Part shown: piece by piece, positions 19,528 through 33,725 of the stretch | How positions within the stretch are numbered: position 1 is the stretch's first letter | How the letters are laid out: each line of letters begins with the position of its first letter | Assembly: GCA_950022655.1 (NCBI GenBank) | Contig: OX465589.1 | Location: 31,969,970 to 32,033,969 of the forward strand | DNA length: 64,000 bases | From: Alentia gelatinosa | Lineage: Eukaryota; Annelida; Polychaeta; Phyllodocida; Polynoidae | Direction of reading: 5' to 3' | Program-made: the position numbers and the translations under genes | The notes under the pieces: generated by a model | What the model saw: only the letters and a program-made list of their open reading frames with translations | What the model was told of the DNA's origin: nothing | Databases searched by the model: none

Positions 19528-21655
19528 GGCCTACTTAATTGGTCGCTAGTTTATGCAGCGACCTTGATATTGACTGCACTTGTTACTGATAGATTGGCCA
19601 TCAACCCCTGTCTGTGCTGAGCTCCTCACTCTCAGTCGGATAGATTGACGTGCCGTACTGTACGCAGAATTTAACTCACTGTCGCCCAAATTATCATAGC
19701 CCAAGACATCTAAGGATGATACGTACCAAATGCGGATATTCACTTCCAGTTAGAATTCAGCCATGAGACTTTAACACCAGTTAGGGACACATATAACCTA
19801 CGATCACCTAAAATATGAAGAAAATCGGCCAATTAGATCTAACGATATTCGTGTTTGAATCTGGTGCTATCAAATGCTGCTCTGGTGGCCAGTGTAGGCC
19901 TACTTAATTGGTCGCTAGTTTATGCAGCGACCTTGATATTGACTGCACTTGTTACTGATAGATTGGCCATCAACCCCTGTCTGTGCTGAGCTCCTCACTC
20001 TCAGTCGGATAGATTGACGTGCCGTACCGTACGCAGAATTTAACTCACTGTCGCCCAAATTATCATAGCCCAAGACATCTAAGGATGATACGTACCAAAT
20101 GCGGATATTCACTTCCAGTTAGAATTCAGCCATGAGACTTTAACATTAGTTAGGGACACATATAACCTACGATCACCTAAAATATGAAGAAAATCGGCCA
20201 ATTAGATCTAACGATATTCGTGTTTGAATCTGGTTGTATCAAATGCTGCTCTGGTGGCCAGTGTAGGCCTACTTAATTGGTCGCTAGTTTATGCAGCGAC
20301 CTTGATATTGACTGCACTTGTTACTGATAGATTGGCCATCAACCCCTGTCTGTGCTGAGCTCCTCACTCTCAGTCAAATAGATTGATGGGCCTTACCTTA
20401 CGCAGAATTTAACTGACTGTCGTCCAAATTATCATAGCCCAAGACATCTGAGGATGATGCGTACCAAATGCGGAAATTCACTTCCCGTTGGAATATGGCC
20501 ATGAAACTTTAACACCAGTTAGGGACACATATAACCTACGATCACCTAAAATATGAAGAAAATCGGCCGCTTGGATCTAACGACATTCACGTTTGAATAT
20601 GGTTGTATCAAATGCTGCTCTGGTGGCCAGTGTACTGACGCTGGGTGACTATGATAAGAACTAACGTTTTAATTGACAGGTCCTGCCACCTGGTGTATTA
20701 TGTGAAACCAGGTTCCTCACTACATTCATAACGCCCTTAACATGCCCTCTTCCTGTCAGACTCAGTGGTCTAGAGGTAGTGTCAGCAAGGGAAACCTATG
20801 GTTGAGAGTTCAATCCCCTTCCATGCAGAGCGGTTTTTTTTTCAAGAGTCATGGGTGAGACAGTTAGGCTGGGTGAGACAGACTCAGGCAGAGTGAGACA
20901 GACTCAGGCAGGGTGAGACAGACTCGGGAAGGGTGAGTTGAGACAGACTCAGGCAGGGTGAGACAGACTCTGGCAGGATGATGAGAGACAGACTCAGGCA
21001 GGGTATAAAAGACACGGGCAGGGCGAGATAGGCTTGGGCAGGGTGATGAGAAACAGACTTGGACAATGTGAGACAGACATGGGCAGGATAATGTGAGACA
21101 AACTGGGGCAGGGTGAGACAGAGTCAGGCAGGGTGAGACAGACTCAGGAAGGGTGAGGTGAGACAGAGTCAGGCAGGGTGAGACAGACTTGGGCAGGGTG
21201 ATGAGAGACAGACTCAGGCAGGGTATGACAGACTTGGGTAGAGCGACATAGACTTGAGCAGAGTGATGAGAGACAGACTGGGGCAGGGTGAGACAGACTC
21301 ACACAGGATGAGACAGACTCAGACAGGGTGAGACAGACTCGGGCAGGGTTAGGTAATACAGACTCAGGCAGGGTGAAACAGACTCAGTCAGGGTGAAGGG
21401 AGACAGACAGAGGGAGGGTATAACAGACATGGGCAGTTTCAGGTTAGACAGACTAGGGTAGGTCGAGACAGACTGGGGCAGGGTAAGTTGAGACAGACTG
21501 GGACAGGGTGAGAAAGACATGGGCAGGATAATGAGAGACAGACTGGGGCAGGGGTAGACAGAGTCAGGCAGGGTGAGACAGACTCGGGAAGGGTGAGACA
21601 ATCTCGGGCAGGGTGATGAGAGACAGACTCAGGGAGGGTATGACAGACTCGGGCA
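19528..21655. repeat. Satellite unit 9 with an extra alpha (alpha-alpha-beta, 2128 bp)
   Basis: Three 369-bp subrepeats: alpha 19528-19896, alpha 19897-20265, beta 20266-20634. The extra 369 bp equals one subrepeat, the expected product of unequal exchange. The second alpha has AACATTAGTT, a variant shared with units 17, 19, 21 and 22. A box at 20766. Confidence 0.94.
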
Positions 21656-23644
21656 GGCCTACTTAATTGGTCGCTAGTTTATGCAGCGACCTTGATATTG
21701 ACTGCACTTGTTACTGATAGATTGGCCATCAACCCCTGTCTGTGCTGAGCTCCTCACTCTCAGTCGGATAGATTGACGTGCCGTACCGTACGCAGAATTT
21801 AACTCACTGTCGCCCAAATTATCATAGCCCAAGACATCTAAGGATGATACGTACCAAATGCGGATATTCACTTCCAGTTAGAATTCAGCCATGAGACTTT
21901 AACACCAGTTAGGGACACATATAACCTACGATCACCTAAAATATGAAGAAAATCGGCCAATTAGATCTAACGATATTCCTATTTGAATCTGGTTGTATCA
22001 AATGCTGCTCTGGTGGCCAGTGTAGGCCTACTTAATTGGTCGCTAGTTTATGCAGCGACCTTGATATTGACTGCACTTGTTACTGATAGATTGGCCATCA
22101 ACCCCTGTCTGTGCTGAGCTCCTCACTCTCAGTCGGATAGATTGACGTGCCGTACCGTACGCAGAATTTAACTCACTGTCGCCCAAATTATCATAGCCCA
22201 AGACATCTAAGGATGATACGTACCAAATGCGGATATTCACTTCCAGTTAGAATTCAGCCATGAGACCTTAACACCAGTTAGGGACACATATAACCTACAA
22301 TCACCTAAAATATGAAGAAAATCGGCCGCTTGGATCTAACGACATTCACGTTTGAATATGGTTGTATCAAATGCTGCTCTGGTGGCCAGTGTACTGACGC
22401 TGGGTGACTATGATAAGAACTAACGTTTTAATTGACAGGTCCTGCCACCTGGTGTATTATGTGAAACCAGGTTCCTCACTACATTCATAACGCCCTTAAC
22501 ATGCCCTCTTCCTGTCAGACTCAGTGGTCTAGAGGTAGTGTCAGCAAGGGAAACCTATGGTTGAGAGTTCAATCCCCTTCCATGCAGAGCGGTTTTTTTT
22601 CCAAGAGTCATGGGTGAGACAGTTAGGCTGGGTGAGACAGACTCAGGCAGAGTGAGACAGACTCAGGCAGGGTGAGACAGACTCGGGAAGGGTGAGTTGA
22701 GACAGACTCAGGCAGGGTGAGACAGACTCTGGCAGGATGATGAGAGACAGACTCAGGCAGGGTATAAAAGACACGGGCAGGGCGAGATAGGCTTGGGCAG
22801 GGTGATGAGAAACAGACTTGGACAATGTGAGACAGACATGGGCGGGATAATGTGAGACAAACTGGGGCAGGGTGAGACAGAGTCAGGCAGGGTGAGACAG
22901 ACTCAGGAAGGGTGAGGTGAGACAGAGTCAGGCAGGGTGAGACAGACTTGGGCAGGGTGATGAGAGACAGACTCAGGCAGGGTATGACAAACTTGGGTAG
23001 AGTGACATAGACTTGAGCAGAGTGATGAGAGACAGACTGGGGCAGGGTGAGACAGACTCACACAGGATGAGACAGACTCAGACAGGGTGAGACAGACTCG
23101 GGCAGGGTTAGGTAATACAGACTCAGGCAGGGTGAAACAGACTCGGTCAGGGTGAAGGGAGACAGACAGAGGGAGGGTATAACAGACATGGGCAGTTTCA
23201 GGTTAGACAGACTAGGGTAGGTCGAGACAGACTGGGGCAGGGTAAGTTGAGACAGACTGGGACAGGGTGAGAAAGACATGGGCAGGATAATGAGAGACAG
23301 ACTGGGGCAGGGTTAGACAGAGTCAGGCAGGGTGAGACAGACTCGGGAAGGGTGAGACAATCTCGGGCCGGGTGATGAGAGACCGACTCAGGGAGGGTAT
23401 GACAGACTCGGGCAGGCCTACTTAATGTCAGGTTAGACAGACTAGGGTAGGTCGAGACAGACTGGGGCAGGGTAAGTTGAGACAGACTGGGACAGGGTGA
23501 GAAAGACATGGGCAGGATAATGAGAGACAGACTAGGGCAGGGTTAGACAGAGTCAGGCAGGGTGAGACAGACTCGGGAAGGGTGAGACAATCTCGGGCAG
23601 GGTGATGAGAGACAGACTCAGGGAGGGTATGACAGACTCGGGCA
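21656..23644. repeat. Satellite unit 10: alpha, alpha/beta hybrid, duplicated minisatellite (1989 bp)
   Basis: The second subrepeat (22025-22393) starts as alpha and ends as beta (CGGCCGCTTGG). A box at 22525. The minisatellite holds a 230-bp duplication: the stretch from 23198 recurs from 23428, after a stub GGCCTACTTAAT (23416-23427 region) that is the start of a subrepeat broken off after about 12 bases. Confidence 0.92.
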
Positions 23645-25034
23645 GGCCTACTTAATTGGTCGCTAGTTTATGCAGCGACCTTGATATTGACTGCACTTGT
23701 TACTGATAGATTGGCCATCAACCCCTGTCTGTGCTGAGCTCCTCACTCTCAGTCGGATAGATTGACGTGCCGTACCGTACGCAGAATTTAACTCACTGTC
23801 GCCCAAATTATCATAGCCCAAGACATCTAAGGATGATACGTACCAAATGCGGATATTCACTTCCAGTTAGAATTCAGCCATGAGACTTTAACACCAGTTA
23901 GGGACACATATAACCTACGATCACCTAAAATATGAAGAAAATCGGCCGCTTGGATCTAACGACATTCACGTTTGAATATGGTTGTATCAAATGCTGCTCT
24001 GGTGGCCAGTGTACTGACGCTGGGTGACTATGATAAGAACTAACGTTTTAATTGACAGGTCCTGCCACCTGGTGTATTATGTGAAACCAGGTTCCTCACT
24101 ACATTCATAACGCCCTTAACATGCCCTCTTCCTGTCAGACTCAGTGGTCTAGAGGTAGTGTCAGCAAGGGAAACCTATGGTTGAGAGTTCAATCCCCTTC
24201 CATGCAGAGCGGGTTTTTTTTCAAGAGTCATGGGTGAGACAGTTAGGCTGGGTGAGACAGACTCAGGCAGAGTGAGACAGACTCAGGCAGGGTGAGACAG
24301 ACTCGGGAAGGGTGAGTTGAGACAGACTCAGGCAGGGTGAGACAGACTCTGGCAGGATGATGAGAGACAGACTCAGGCAGGGTATAAAAGACACGGGCAG
24401 GGCGAGATAGGCTTGGGCAGGGTGATGAGAAACAGACTTGGACAATGTGAGACAGACATGGGCAGGATAATGTGAGACAAACTGGGGCAGGGTGAGACAG
24501 AGTCAGGCAGGGTGAGACAGACTCAGGAAGGGTGAGGTGAGACAGAGTCAGGCAGGGTGAGACAGACTTGGGCAGGGTGATGAGAGACAGACTCAGGCAG
24601 GGTATGACAGACTTGGGTAGAGCGACATAGACTTGAGCAGAGTGATGAGAGACAGACTGGGGCAGGGTGAGACAGACTCACACAGGATGAGACAGACTCA
24701 GACAGGGTGAGACAGACTCGGGCAGGGTTAGGTAATACAGACTCAGGCAGGGTGAAACAGACTCGGTCAGGGTGAAGGGAGACAGACAGAGGGAGGGTAT
24801 AACAGACATGGGCAGTTTCAGGTTAGACAGACTAGGGTAGGTCGAGACAGACTGGGGCAGGGTAAGTTGAGACAGACTGGGACAGGGTGAGAAAGACATG
24901 GGCAGGATAATGAGAGACAGACTGGGGCAGGGTTAGACAGAGTCAGGCAGGGTGAGACAGACTCGGGAAGGGTGAGACAATCTCGGGCAGGGTGATGAGA
25001 GACAGACTCAGGGAGGGTATGACAGACTCGGGCA
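23645..25034. repeat. Satellite unit 11 with one alpha/beta hybrid (1390 bp)
   Basis: A single subrepeat, 23645-24013, alpha at its 5' side and beta at its 3' side, so the unit is 369 bp short. The switch lies in the stretch where alpha and beta are identical, between TTTAACACC and AATCGGCC. A box at 24145. Confidence 0.93.
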
Positions 25035-26728
25035 GGCCTACTTAATTGGTCGCTAGTTTATGCAGCGACCTTGATATTGACTGCACTTGTTACTGATAGA
25101 TTGGCCATCAACCCCTGTCTGTGCTGAGCTCCTCACTCTCAGTCGGATAGATTGACGTGCCGTACCGTACGCAGAATTTAACTCACTGTCGCCCAAATTA
25201 TCATAGCCCAAGACATCTAAGGATGATACGTACCAAATGCGGATATTCACTTCCAGTTAGAATTCAGCCATGAGACTTTAACACCAGTTAGGGACACATA
25301 TAACCTACGATCACCTAAAATATGAAGAAAATCGGCCAATTAGATCTAACGATATTCGTGTTTGAATCTGGTTGTATCAAATGCTGCTCTGGTGGCCAGT
25401 GTAGGCCTACTTAATTGGTCGCTAGTTTATGCAGCGACCTTGATATTGACTGCACTTGTTACTGATAGATTGGCCATCAACCCCTGTCTGTGCTGAGCTC
25501 CTCACTCTCAGTCGAATAGATTGATGGGCCTTACCTTACGCAGAATTTAACTGACTGTCGTCCAAATTATCATAGCCCAAGACATCTGAGGATGATGCGT
25601 ACCAAATGCGGAAATTCACTTCCCGTTGGAATATGGCCATGAAACTTTAACACCAGTTAGGGACACATATAACCTACGATCACCTAAAATATGAAGAAAA
25701 TCGGCCGCTTGGATCTAACGACATTCACGTTTGAATATGGTTGTATCAAATGCTGCTCTGGTGGCCAGTGTACTGACGCTGGGTGACTATGATAAGAACT
25801 AACGTTTTAATTGACAGGTCCTGCCACCTGGTGTATTATGTGAAACCAGGTTCCTCACTACATTCATAACGCCCTTAACATGCCCTCTTCCTGTCAGACT
25901 CAGTGGTCTAGACGTAGTGTCAGCAAGGGAAACCTATGGTTTAGAGTTCAATCCCCTTCCATGCAGAGCGGTTTTTTTTTCAAGAGTCATGGGTGAGACA
26001 GTTAGGCTGGGTGAGACAGACTCAGGCAGAGTGAGACAGACTCGGGAAGGGTGAGTTGAGACAGACTCAGGGAGGGTGAGACAGACTCTGGCAGGATGAT
26101 GAGAGACAGACTCAGGCAGGGTATAAAAGACACGGGCAGGGCGAGATAGGCTTGGGCAGGGTGATGAGAAACAGACTTGGACAATGTGAGACAGACATGG
26201 GCAGGATAATGTGAGACAAACTGGGGCAGGGTGAGACAGAGTCAGGCAGGGTGAGACAGACTTGGGCAGGGTGATGAGAGACAGACTCAGGCAGGGTATG
26301 ACAGACTTGGGTAGAGCGACATAGACTTGAGCAGAGTGATGAGAGACAGACTGGGGCAGGGTGAGACAGACTCACACAGGATGAGACAGACTCAGACAGG
26401 GTGAGACAGACTCGGGCAGGGTTAGGTAATACAGACTCAGGCAGGGTGAAACAGACTCGGTCAGGGTGAAGGGAGACAGACAGAGGGAGGGTATAACAGA
26501 CATGGGCAGTTTCAGGTTAGACAGACTAGGGTAGGTCGAGACAGACTGGGGCAGGGTAAGTTGAGACAGACGGGGACAGGGTGAGAAAGACATGGGCAGG
26601 ATAATGAGAGACAGACTGGGGCAGGGTTAGACAGAGTCAGGCAGGGTGAGACAGACTCGGGAAGGGTGAGACAATCTCGGGCAGGGTGATGAGAGACAGA
26701 CTCAGGGAGGGTATGACAGACTCGGGCA
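25035..26728. repeat. Satellite unit 12 (alpha-beta, 1694 bp)
   Basis: Minisatellite is 65 bp short in at least two places (near 26040 and 26245). A box at 25904 is altered to TGGTCTAGACG, and the tRNA-like part has GGTTTAGAG. Confidence 0.93.
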
Positions 26729-28488
26729 GGCCTACTTAATTGGTCGCTAGTTTATGCAGCGACCTTGATATTGACTGCACTTGTTACTGATAGATTGGCC
26801 ATCAACCCCTGTCTGTGCTGAGCTCCTCACTCTCAGTCGGATAGATTGACGTGCCGTACCGTACACAGAATTTAACTCACTGTCGCCCAAATTATCATAG
26901 CCCAAGACATCTAAGGATGATACGTACCAAATGCGGATATTCACTTCCAGTTAGAATTCAGCCATGAGACTTTAACACCAGTTAGGGACACATATAACCT
27001 ACGATCACCTAAAATATGAAGAAAATCGGCCAATTAGATCTAACGATATTCGTGTTTGAATCTGGTTGTATCAAATGCTGCTCTGGTGGCCAGTGTAGGC
27101 CTACTTAATTGGTCGCTAGTTTATGCAGCGACCTTGATATTGACTGCACTTGTTACTGATAGATTGGCCATCAACCCCTGTCTGTGCTGAGCTCCTCACT
27201 CTCAGTCAAATAGATTGATGGGCCTTAACTTACGCAGAATTTAACTGACTGTCGTCCAAATTATCATAGCCCAAGACATCTGAGGATGATGCGTACCAAA
27301 TGCGGAAATTCACTTCCCGTTGGAATATGGCCATGAAACTTTAACACCAGTTAGGGACACATATAACCTACGATCACCTAAAATAGGAAGAAAATCGGCC
27401 GCTTGGATCTAACGACATTCACGTTTGAATATGGTTGTATCAAATGCTGCTCTGGTGGCCAGTGTACTGACGCTGGGTGACTATGATAAGAACTAACGTT
27501 TTAATTGACAGGTCCTGCCACCTGGTGTATTATGTGAAACCAGGTTCCTCACTACATTCATAACGCCCTTAACATGCCCTCTTCCTGTCAGACTCAGTGG
27601 TCTAGAGGTAATGTCAGCAAGGGAAACCTATGGTTGAGAGTTCAATCCCCTTCCATGCAGAGCGGTTTTTTTTTTCAAGAGTCATGGGTGAGACAGTTAG
27701 GCTGGGTGAGACAGACTCAGGCAGAGTGAGACAGACTCAGGCAGGGTGAGACAGACTCGGGAAGGGTGAGTTGAGACAGACTCAGGCAGGGTGAGACAGA
27801 CTCTGGCAGGATGATGAGAGACAGACTCAGGCAGGGTATAAAAGACACGGGCAGGGCGAGATAGGCTTGGGCAGGGTGATGAGAAACAGACTTGGACAAT
27901 GTGAGACAGACATGGGCAGGATAATGTGAGACAAACTGGGGCAGGGTGAGACAGAGTCAGGCAGGGTGAGACAGACTCAGGAAGGGTGAGGTGAGACAGA
28001 GTCAGGCAGGGTGAGACAGACTTGGGCAGGGTGATGAGAGACAGACTCAGGCAGGGTATGACAGACTTGGGTAGAGCGACATAGACTTGAGCAGAGTGAT
28101 GAGAGACAGACTGGGGCAGGGTGAGACAGACTCACACAGGATGAGACAGACTCAGACAGGGTGAGACAGACTCGGGCAGGGTTAGGTAATACAGACTCAG
28201 GCAGGGTGAAACAGACTCGGTCAGGGTGAGGGGAGACAGACAGAGGGAGGGTATAACAGACATTGGCAGTTTCAGGTTAGACAGACTAGGGTAGGTCGAG
28301 ACAGACTGGGGCAGGGTAAGTTGAGACAGACGGGGACAGGGTGAGAAAGACATGGGCAGGATAATGAGAGACAGACTGGGGCAGGGTTAGACAGAGTCAG
28401 GCAGGGTGAGACAGACTCGGGAAGGGTGAGACAATCTCGGGCAGGGTGATGAGAGACAGACTCAGGGAGGGTATGACAGACTCGGGCA
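26729..28488. repeat. Satellite unit 13 (alpha-beta, 1760 bp)
   Basis: Alpha has CGTACACAG. Beta has GTCAAATAG, CCTTAACTTA and AATAGGAAG. A box at 27598 followed by GGTAATGTC; T run of ten. The minisatellite changes GTGAGGGGAGAC and CATTGGCAG are shared with unit 18. Confidence 0.93.
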
Positions 28489-30227
28489 GGCCTACTTAAT
28501 TGGTCGCTAGTTTATGCAGCGACCTTGATATTGACTGCACTTGTTACTGATAGATTGGCCATCAACCCCTGTCTGTGCTGAGCTCCTCACTCTCAGTCGG
28601 ATAGATTGACGTGCCGTACCGTACGCAGAATTTAACTCACTGTCGCCCAAATTATCATAGCCCAAGACATCTAAGGATGATACGTACCAAATGCGGATAT
28701 TCACTTCCAGTTAGAATTCAGCCATGAGACTTTAACACCAGTTAGGGACACATATAACCTACGATCACCTAAAATATGAAGAAAATCGGCCAATTAGATC
28801 TAACGATATTCGTGTTTGAATCTGGTTGTATCAAATGCTGCTCTGGTGGCCAGTGTAGGCCTACTTAATTGGTCGCTAGTTTATGCAGCGACCTTGATAT
28901 TGACTGCACTTGTTACTGATAGATTGGCCATCAACCCCTGTCTGTGCTGAGCTCCTCACTCTCAGTCAAATAGATTGATGGGCTTTACCTTACGCAGAAT
29001 TTAACTGACTGTCGTCCAAATTATCATAGCCCAAGACATCTGAGGATGATGCGTACCAAATGCGGAAATTCACTTCCCGTTGGAATATGGCCATGAAACT
29101 TTAACACCAGTTAGGGACACATATAACCTACGATCACCTAAAATATGAAGAAAATCGGCCGCTTGGATCTAACGACATTCACGTTTGAATATGGTTGTAT
29201 CAAATGCTGCTCTGGTGGCCAGTGTACTGACGCTGGGTGACTATGATAAGAACTAACGTTTTAATTGACAGGTCCTGCCACCTGGTGTATTATGTGAAAC
29301 CAGGTTCCTCACTACATTCATAACGCCCTTAACATGCCTTCTTCCTGTCAGACTCAGTGGTCTAGAGGTAGTGTCAGCAAGGGAAACCTATGGTTGAGAG
29401 TTCAATCCCCTTCCATGCAGAGCGGTTTTTTTTTCAAGAGTCATGGGTGAGACAGTTAGGCTGGGTGAGACAGACTCAGGCAGAGTGAGACAGACTCAGG
29501 CAGGGTGAGACAGACTCGGGAAGGGTGAGTTGAGACAGACTCAGGCAGGGTGAGACAGACTCTGGCAGGATGATGAGAGACAGACTCAGGCAGGGTATAA
29601 AAGACACGGGCAGGGCGAGATAGGCTTGGGCAGGGTGATGAGAAACAGACTTGGACAATGTGAGACAGACATGGGCAGGATAATGTGAGACAAACTGGGG
29701 CAGGGTGAGACAGAGTCAGGCAGGGTGAGACAGACTCAGGAAGGGTGAGGTGAGACAGAGTCAGGCAGGGTGATGAGAGACAGACTCAGGCAGGGTATGA
29801 CAGACTTGGGTAGAGCGACATAGACTTGAGCAGAGTGATGAGAGACAGACTGGGGCAGGGTGAGACAGACTCACACAGGATGAGACAGACTCAGACAGGG
29901 TGAGACAGACTCGGGCAGGGTTAGGTAATACAGACTCAGGCAGGGTGAAACAGACTCGGTCAGGGTGAAGGGAGACAGACAGAGGGAGGGTATAACAGAC
30001 ATGGGCAGTTTCAGGTTAGACAGACTAGGGTAGGTCGAGACAGACTGGGGCAGGGTAAGTTGAGACAGACGGGGACAGGGTGAGAAAGACATGGGCAGGA
30101 TAATGAGAGACAGACTGGGGCAGGGTTAGACAGAGTCAGGCAGGGTGAGACAGACTCGGGAAGGGTGAGACAATCTCGGGCAGGGTGATGAGAGACAGAC
30201 TCAGGGAGGGTATGACAGACTCGGGCA
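28489..30227. repeat. Satellite unit 14 (alpha-beta, 1739 bp)
   Basis: One 20-bp minisatellite copy fewer than unit 13. Beta has GGGCTTTACC and the next segment has CATGCCTTCTTCC, both shared only with unit 19. A box at 29358. Confidence 0.93.
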
Positions 30228-31986
30228 GGCCTACTTAATTGGTCGCTAGTTTATGCAGCGACCTTGATATTGACTGCACTTGTTACTGATAGATTGGCCA
30301 TCAACCCCTGTCTGTGCTGAGCTCCTCACTCTCAGTCGGATAGATTGACGTGCCGTACCGTACACAGAATTTAACTCACTGTCGCCCAAATTATCATAGC
30401 CCAAGACATCTAAGGATGATACGTACCAAATGCGGATATTCACTTCCAGTTAGAATTCAGCCATGAGACTTTAACACCAGTTAGGGACACATATAACCTA
30501 CGATCACCTAAAATATGAAGAAAATCGGCCAATTAGATCTAACGATATTCGTGTTTGAATCTGGTTGTATCAAATGCTGCTCTGGTGGCCAGTGTAGGCC
30601 TACTTAATTGGTCGCTAGTTTATGCAGCGACCTTGATATTGACTGCACTTGTTACTGATAGATTGGCCATCAACCCCTGTCTGTGCTGAGCTCCTCACTC
30701 TCAGTCAAATAGATTGATGGGCCTTAACTTACGCAGAATTTAACTGACTGTCGTCCAAATTATCATAGCCCAAGACATCTGAGGATGATGCGTACCAAAT
30801 GCGGAAATTCACTTCCCGTTGGAATATGGCCATGAAACTTTAACACCAGTTAGGGACACATATAACCTACGATCACCTAAAATAGGAAGAAAATCGGCCG
30901 CTTGGATCTAACGACATTCACGTTTGAATATGGTTGTATCAAATGCTGCTCTGGTGGCCAGTGTACTGACGCTGGGTGACTATGATAAGAACTAACGTTT
31001 TAATTGACAGGTCCTGCCACCTGGTGTATTATGTGAAACCAGGTTCCTCACTACATTCATAACGCCCTTAACATGCCCTCTTCCTGTCAGACTCAGTGGT
31101 CTAGAGGTAGTGTCAGCAAGGGAAACCTATGGTTGAGAGTTCAATCCCCTTCCATGCAGAGCGGGGTTTTTTTCAAGAGTCATGGGTGAGACAGTTAGGC
31201 TGGGTGAGACAGACTCAGGCAGAGTGAGACAGACTCAGGCAGGGTGAGACAGACTCGGGAAGGGTGAGTTGAGACAGACTCAGGCAGGGTGAGACAGACT
31301 CTGGCAGGATGATGAGAGACAGACTCAGGCAGGGTATAAAAGACACGGGCAGGGCGAGATAGGCTTGGGCAGGGTGATGAGAAACAGACTTGGACAATGT
31401 GAGACAGACATGGGCAGGATAATGTGAGACAAACTGGGGCAGGGTGAGACAGAGTCAGGCAGGGTGAGACAGACTCAGGAAGGGTGAGGTGAGACAGAGT
31501 CAGGCAGGGTGAGACAGACTTGGGCAGGGTGATGAGAGACAGACTCAGGCAGGGTATGACAGACTTGGGTAGAGCGACATAGACTTGAGCAGAGTGATGA
31601 GAGACAGACTGGGGCAGGGTGAGACAGACTCACACAGGATGAGACAGACTCAGACAGGGTGAGACAGACTCGGGCAGGGTTAGGTAATACAGACTCAGGC
31701 AGGGTGAAACAGACTCGGTCAGGGTGAAGGGAGACAGACAGAGGGAGGGTATAACAGACATGGGCAGTTTCAGGTTAGACAGACTAGGGTAGGTCGAGAC
31801 AGACTGGGGCAGGGTAAGTTGAGACAGACGGGGACAGGGTGAGAAAGACATGGGCAGGATAATGAGAGACAGACTGGGGCAGGGTTAGACAGAGTCAGGC
31901 AGGGTGAGACAGACTCGGGAAGGGTGAGACAATCTCGGGCAGGGTGATGAGAGACAGACTCAGGGAGGGTATGACAGACTCGGGCA
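30228..31986. repeat. Satellite unit 15 (alpha-beta, 1759 bp)
   Basis: Alpha CGTACACAG; beta GTCAAATAG, CCTTAACTTA, AATAGGAAG, the same haplotype as units 13, 28 and 29. A box at 31097; T run shortened to seven (GCGGGGTTTTTTTC). Confidence 0.93.
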
Positions 31987-33725
31987 GGCCTACTTAATTG
32001 GTCGCTAGTTTATGCAGCGACCTTGATATTGACTGCACTTGTTACTGATAGATTGGCCATCAACCCCTGTCTGTGCTGAGCTCCTCACTCTCAGTCGGAT
32101 AGATTGACGTGCCGTACCGTACGCAGAATTTAACTCACTGTCGCCCAAATTATCATAGCCCAAGACATCTAAGGATGATACGTACCAAATGCGGATATTC
32201 ACTTCCAGTTAGAATTCAGCCATGAGACTTTAACACCAGTTAGGGACACATATAACCTACGATCACCTAAAATATGAAGAAAATCGGCCAATTAGATCTA
32301 ACGATATTCGTGTTTGAATCTGGTTGTATCAAATGCTGCTCTGGTGGCCAGTGTAGGCCTACTTAATTGGTCGCTAGTTTATGCAGCGACCTTGATATTG
32401 ACTGCACTTGTTACTGATAGATTGGCCATCAACCCCTGTCTGTGCTGAGCTCCTCACTCTCAGTCGAATAGATTGATGGGCCTTACCTTACGCAGAATTT
32501 AACTGACTGTCGTCCAAATTATCATAGCCCAAGACATCTGAGGATGATGCGTACCAAATGCGGAAATTCACTTCCCGTTGGAATATGGCCATGAGACTTT
32601 AACACCAGTTAGGGACACATATAACCTACGATCACCTAAAATATGAAGAAAATCGGCCGCTTGGATCTAACGACATTCACGTTTGAATATGGTTGTATCA
32701 AATGCTGCTCTGGTGGCCAGTGTACTGACGCTGGGTGACTATGATAAGAACTTACGTTTTAATTGACAGGTCCTGCCACCTGGTGTATTATGTGAAACCA
32801 GGTTCCTCACTACATTCATAACGCCCTTAACATGCCCTCTTCCTGTCAGACTCAGTGGTCTAGAGGTAGTGTCAGCAAGGGAAACCTATGGTTGAGAGTT
32901 CAATCCCCTTCCATGCAGAGCGGTTTTTTTTTCAAGAGTCATGGGTGAGACAGTTAGGCTGGGTGAGACAGACTCAGGCAGAGTGAGACAGACTCAGGCA
33001 GGGTGAGACAGACTCGGGAAGGGTGAGTTGAGACAGACTCAGGCAGGGTGAGACAGACTCTGGCAGGATGATGAGAGACAGACTCAGGCAGGGTATAAAA
33101 GACACGGGCAGGGCGAGATAGGCTTGGGCAGGGTGATGAGAAACAGACTTGGACAATGTGAGACAGACATGGGCAGGATAATGTGAGACAAACTGGGGCA
33201 GGGTGAGACAGAGTCAGGCAGGGTGAGACAGACTCAGGAAGGGTGAGGTGAGACAGAGTCAGGCAGGGTGATGAGAGACAGACTCAGGCAGGGTATGACA
33301 GACTTGGGTAGAGCGACATAGACTTGAGCAGAGTGATGAGAGACAGACTGGGGCAGGGTGAGACAGACTCACACAGGATGAGACAGACTCAGACAGGGTG
33401 AGACAGACTCGGGCAGGGTTAGGTAATACAGACTCAGGCAGGGTGAAACAGACTCGGTCAGGGTGAAGGGAGACAGACAGAGGGAGGGTATAACAGACAT
33501 GGGCAGTTTCAGGTTAGACAGACTAGGGTAGGTCGAGACAGACTGGGGCAGGGTAAGTTGAGACAGACTGGGACAGGGTGAGAAAGACATGGGCAGGATA
33601 ATGAGAGACAGACTGGGGCAGGGTTAGACAGAGTCAGGCAGGGTGAGACAGACTCGGGAAGGGTGAGACAATCTCGGGCAGGGTGATGAGAGACAGACTC
33701 AGGGAGGGTATGACAGACTCGGGCA
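31987..33725. repeat. Satellite unit 16 (alpha-beta, 1739 bp)
   Basis: Beta is GTCGAATAG but has ATGAGACTTT, otherwise an alpha state. A box at 32856. One 20-bp minisatellite copy shorter. Confidence 0.93.
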
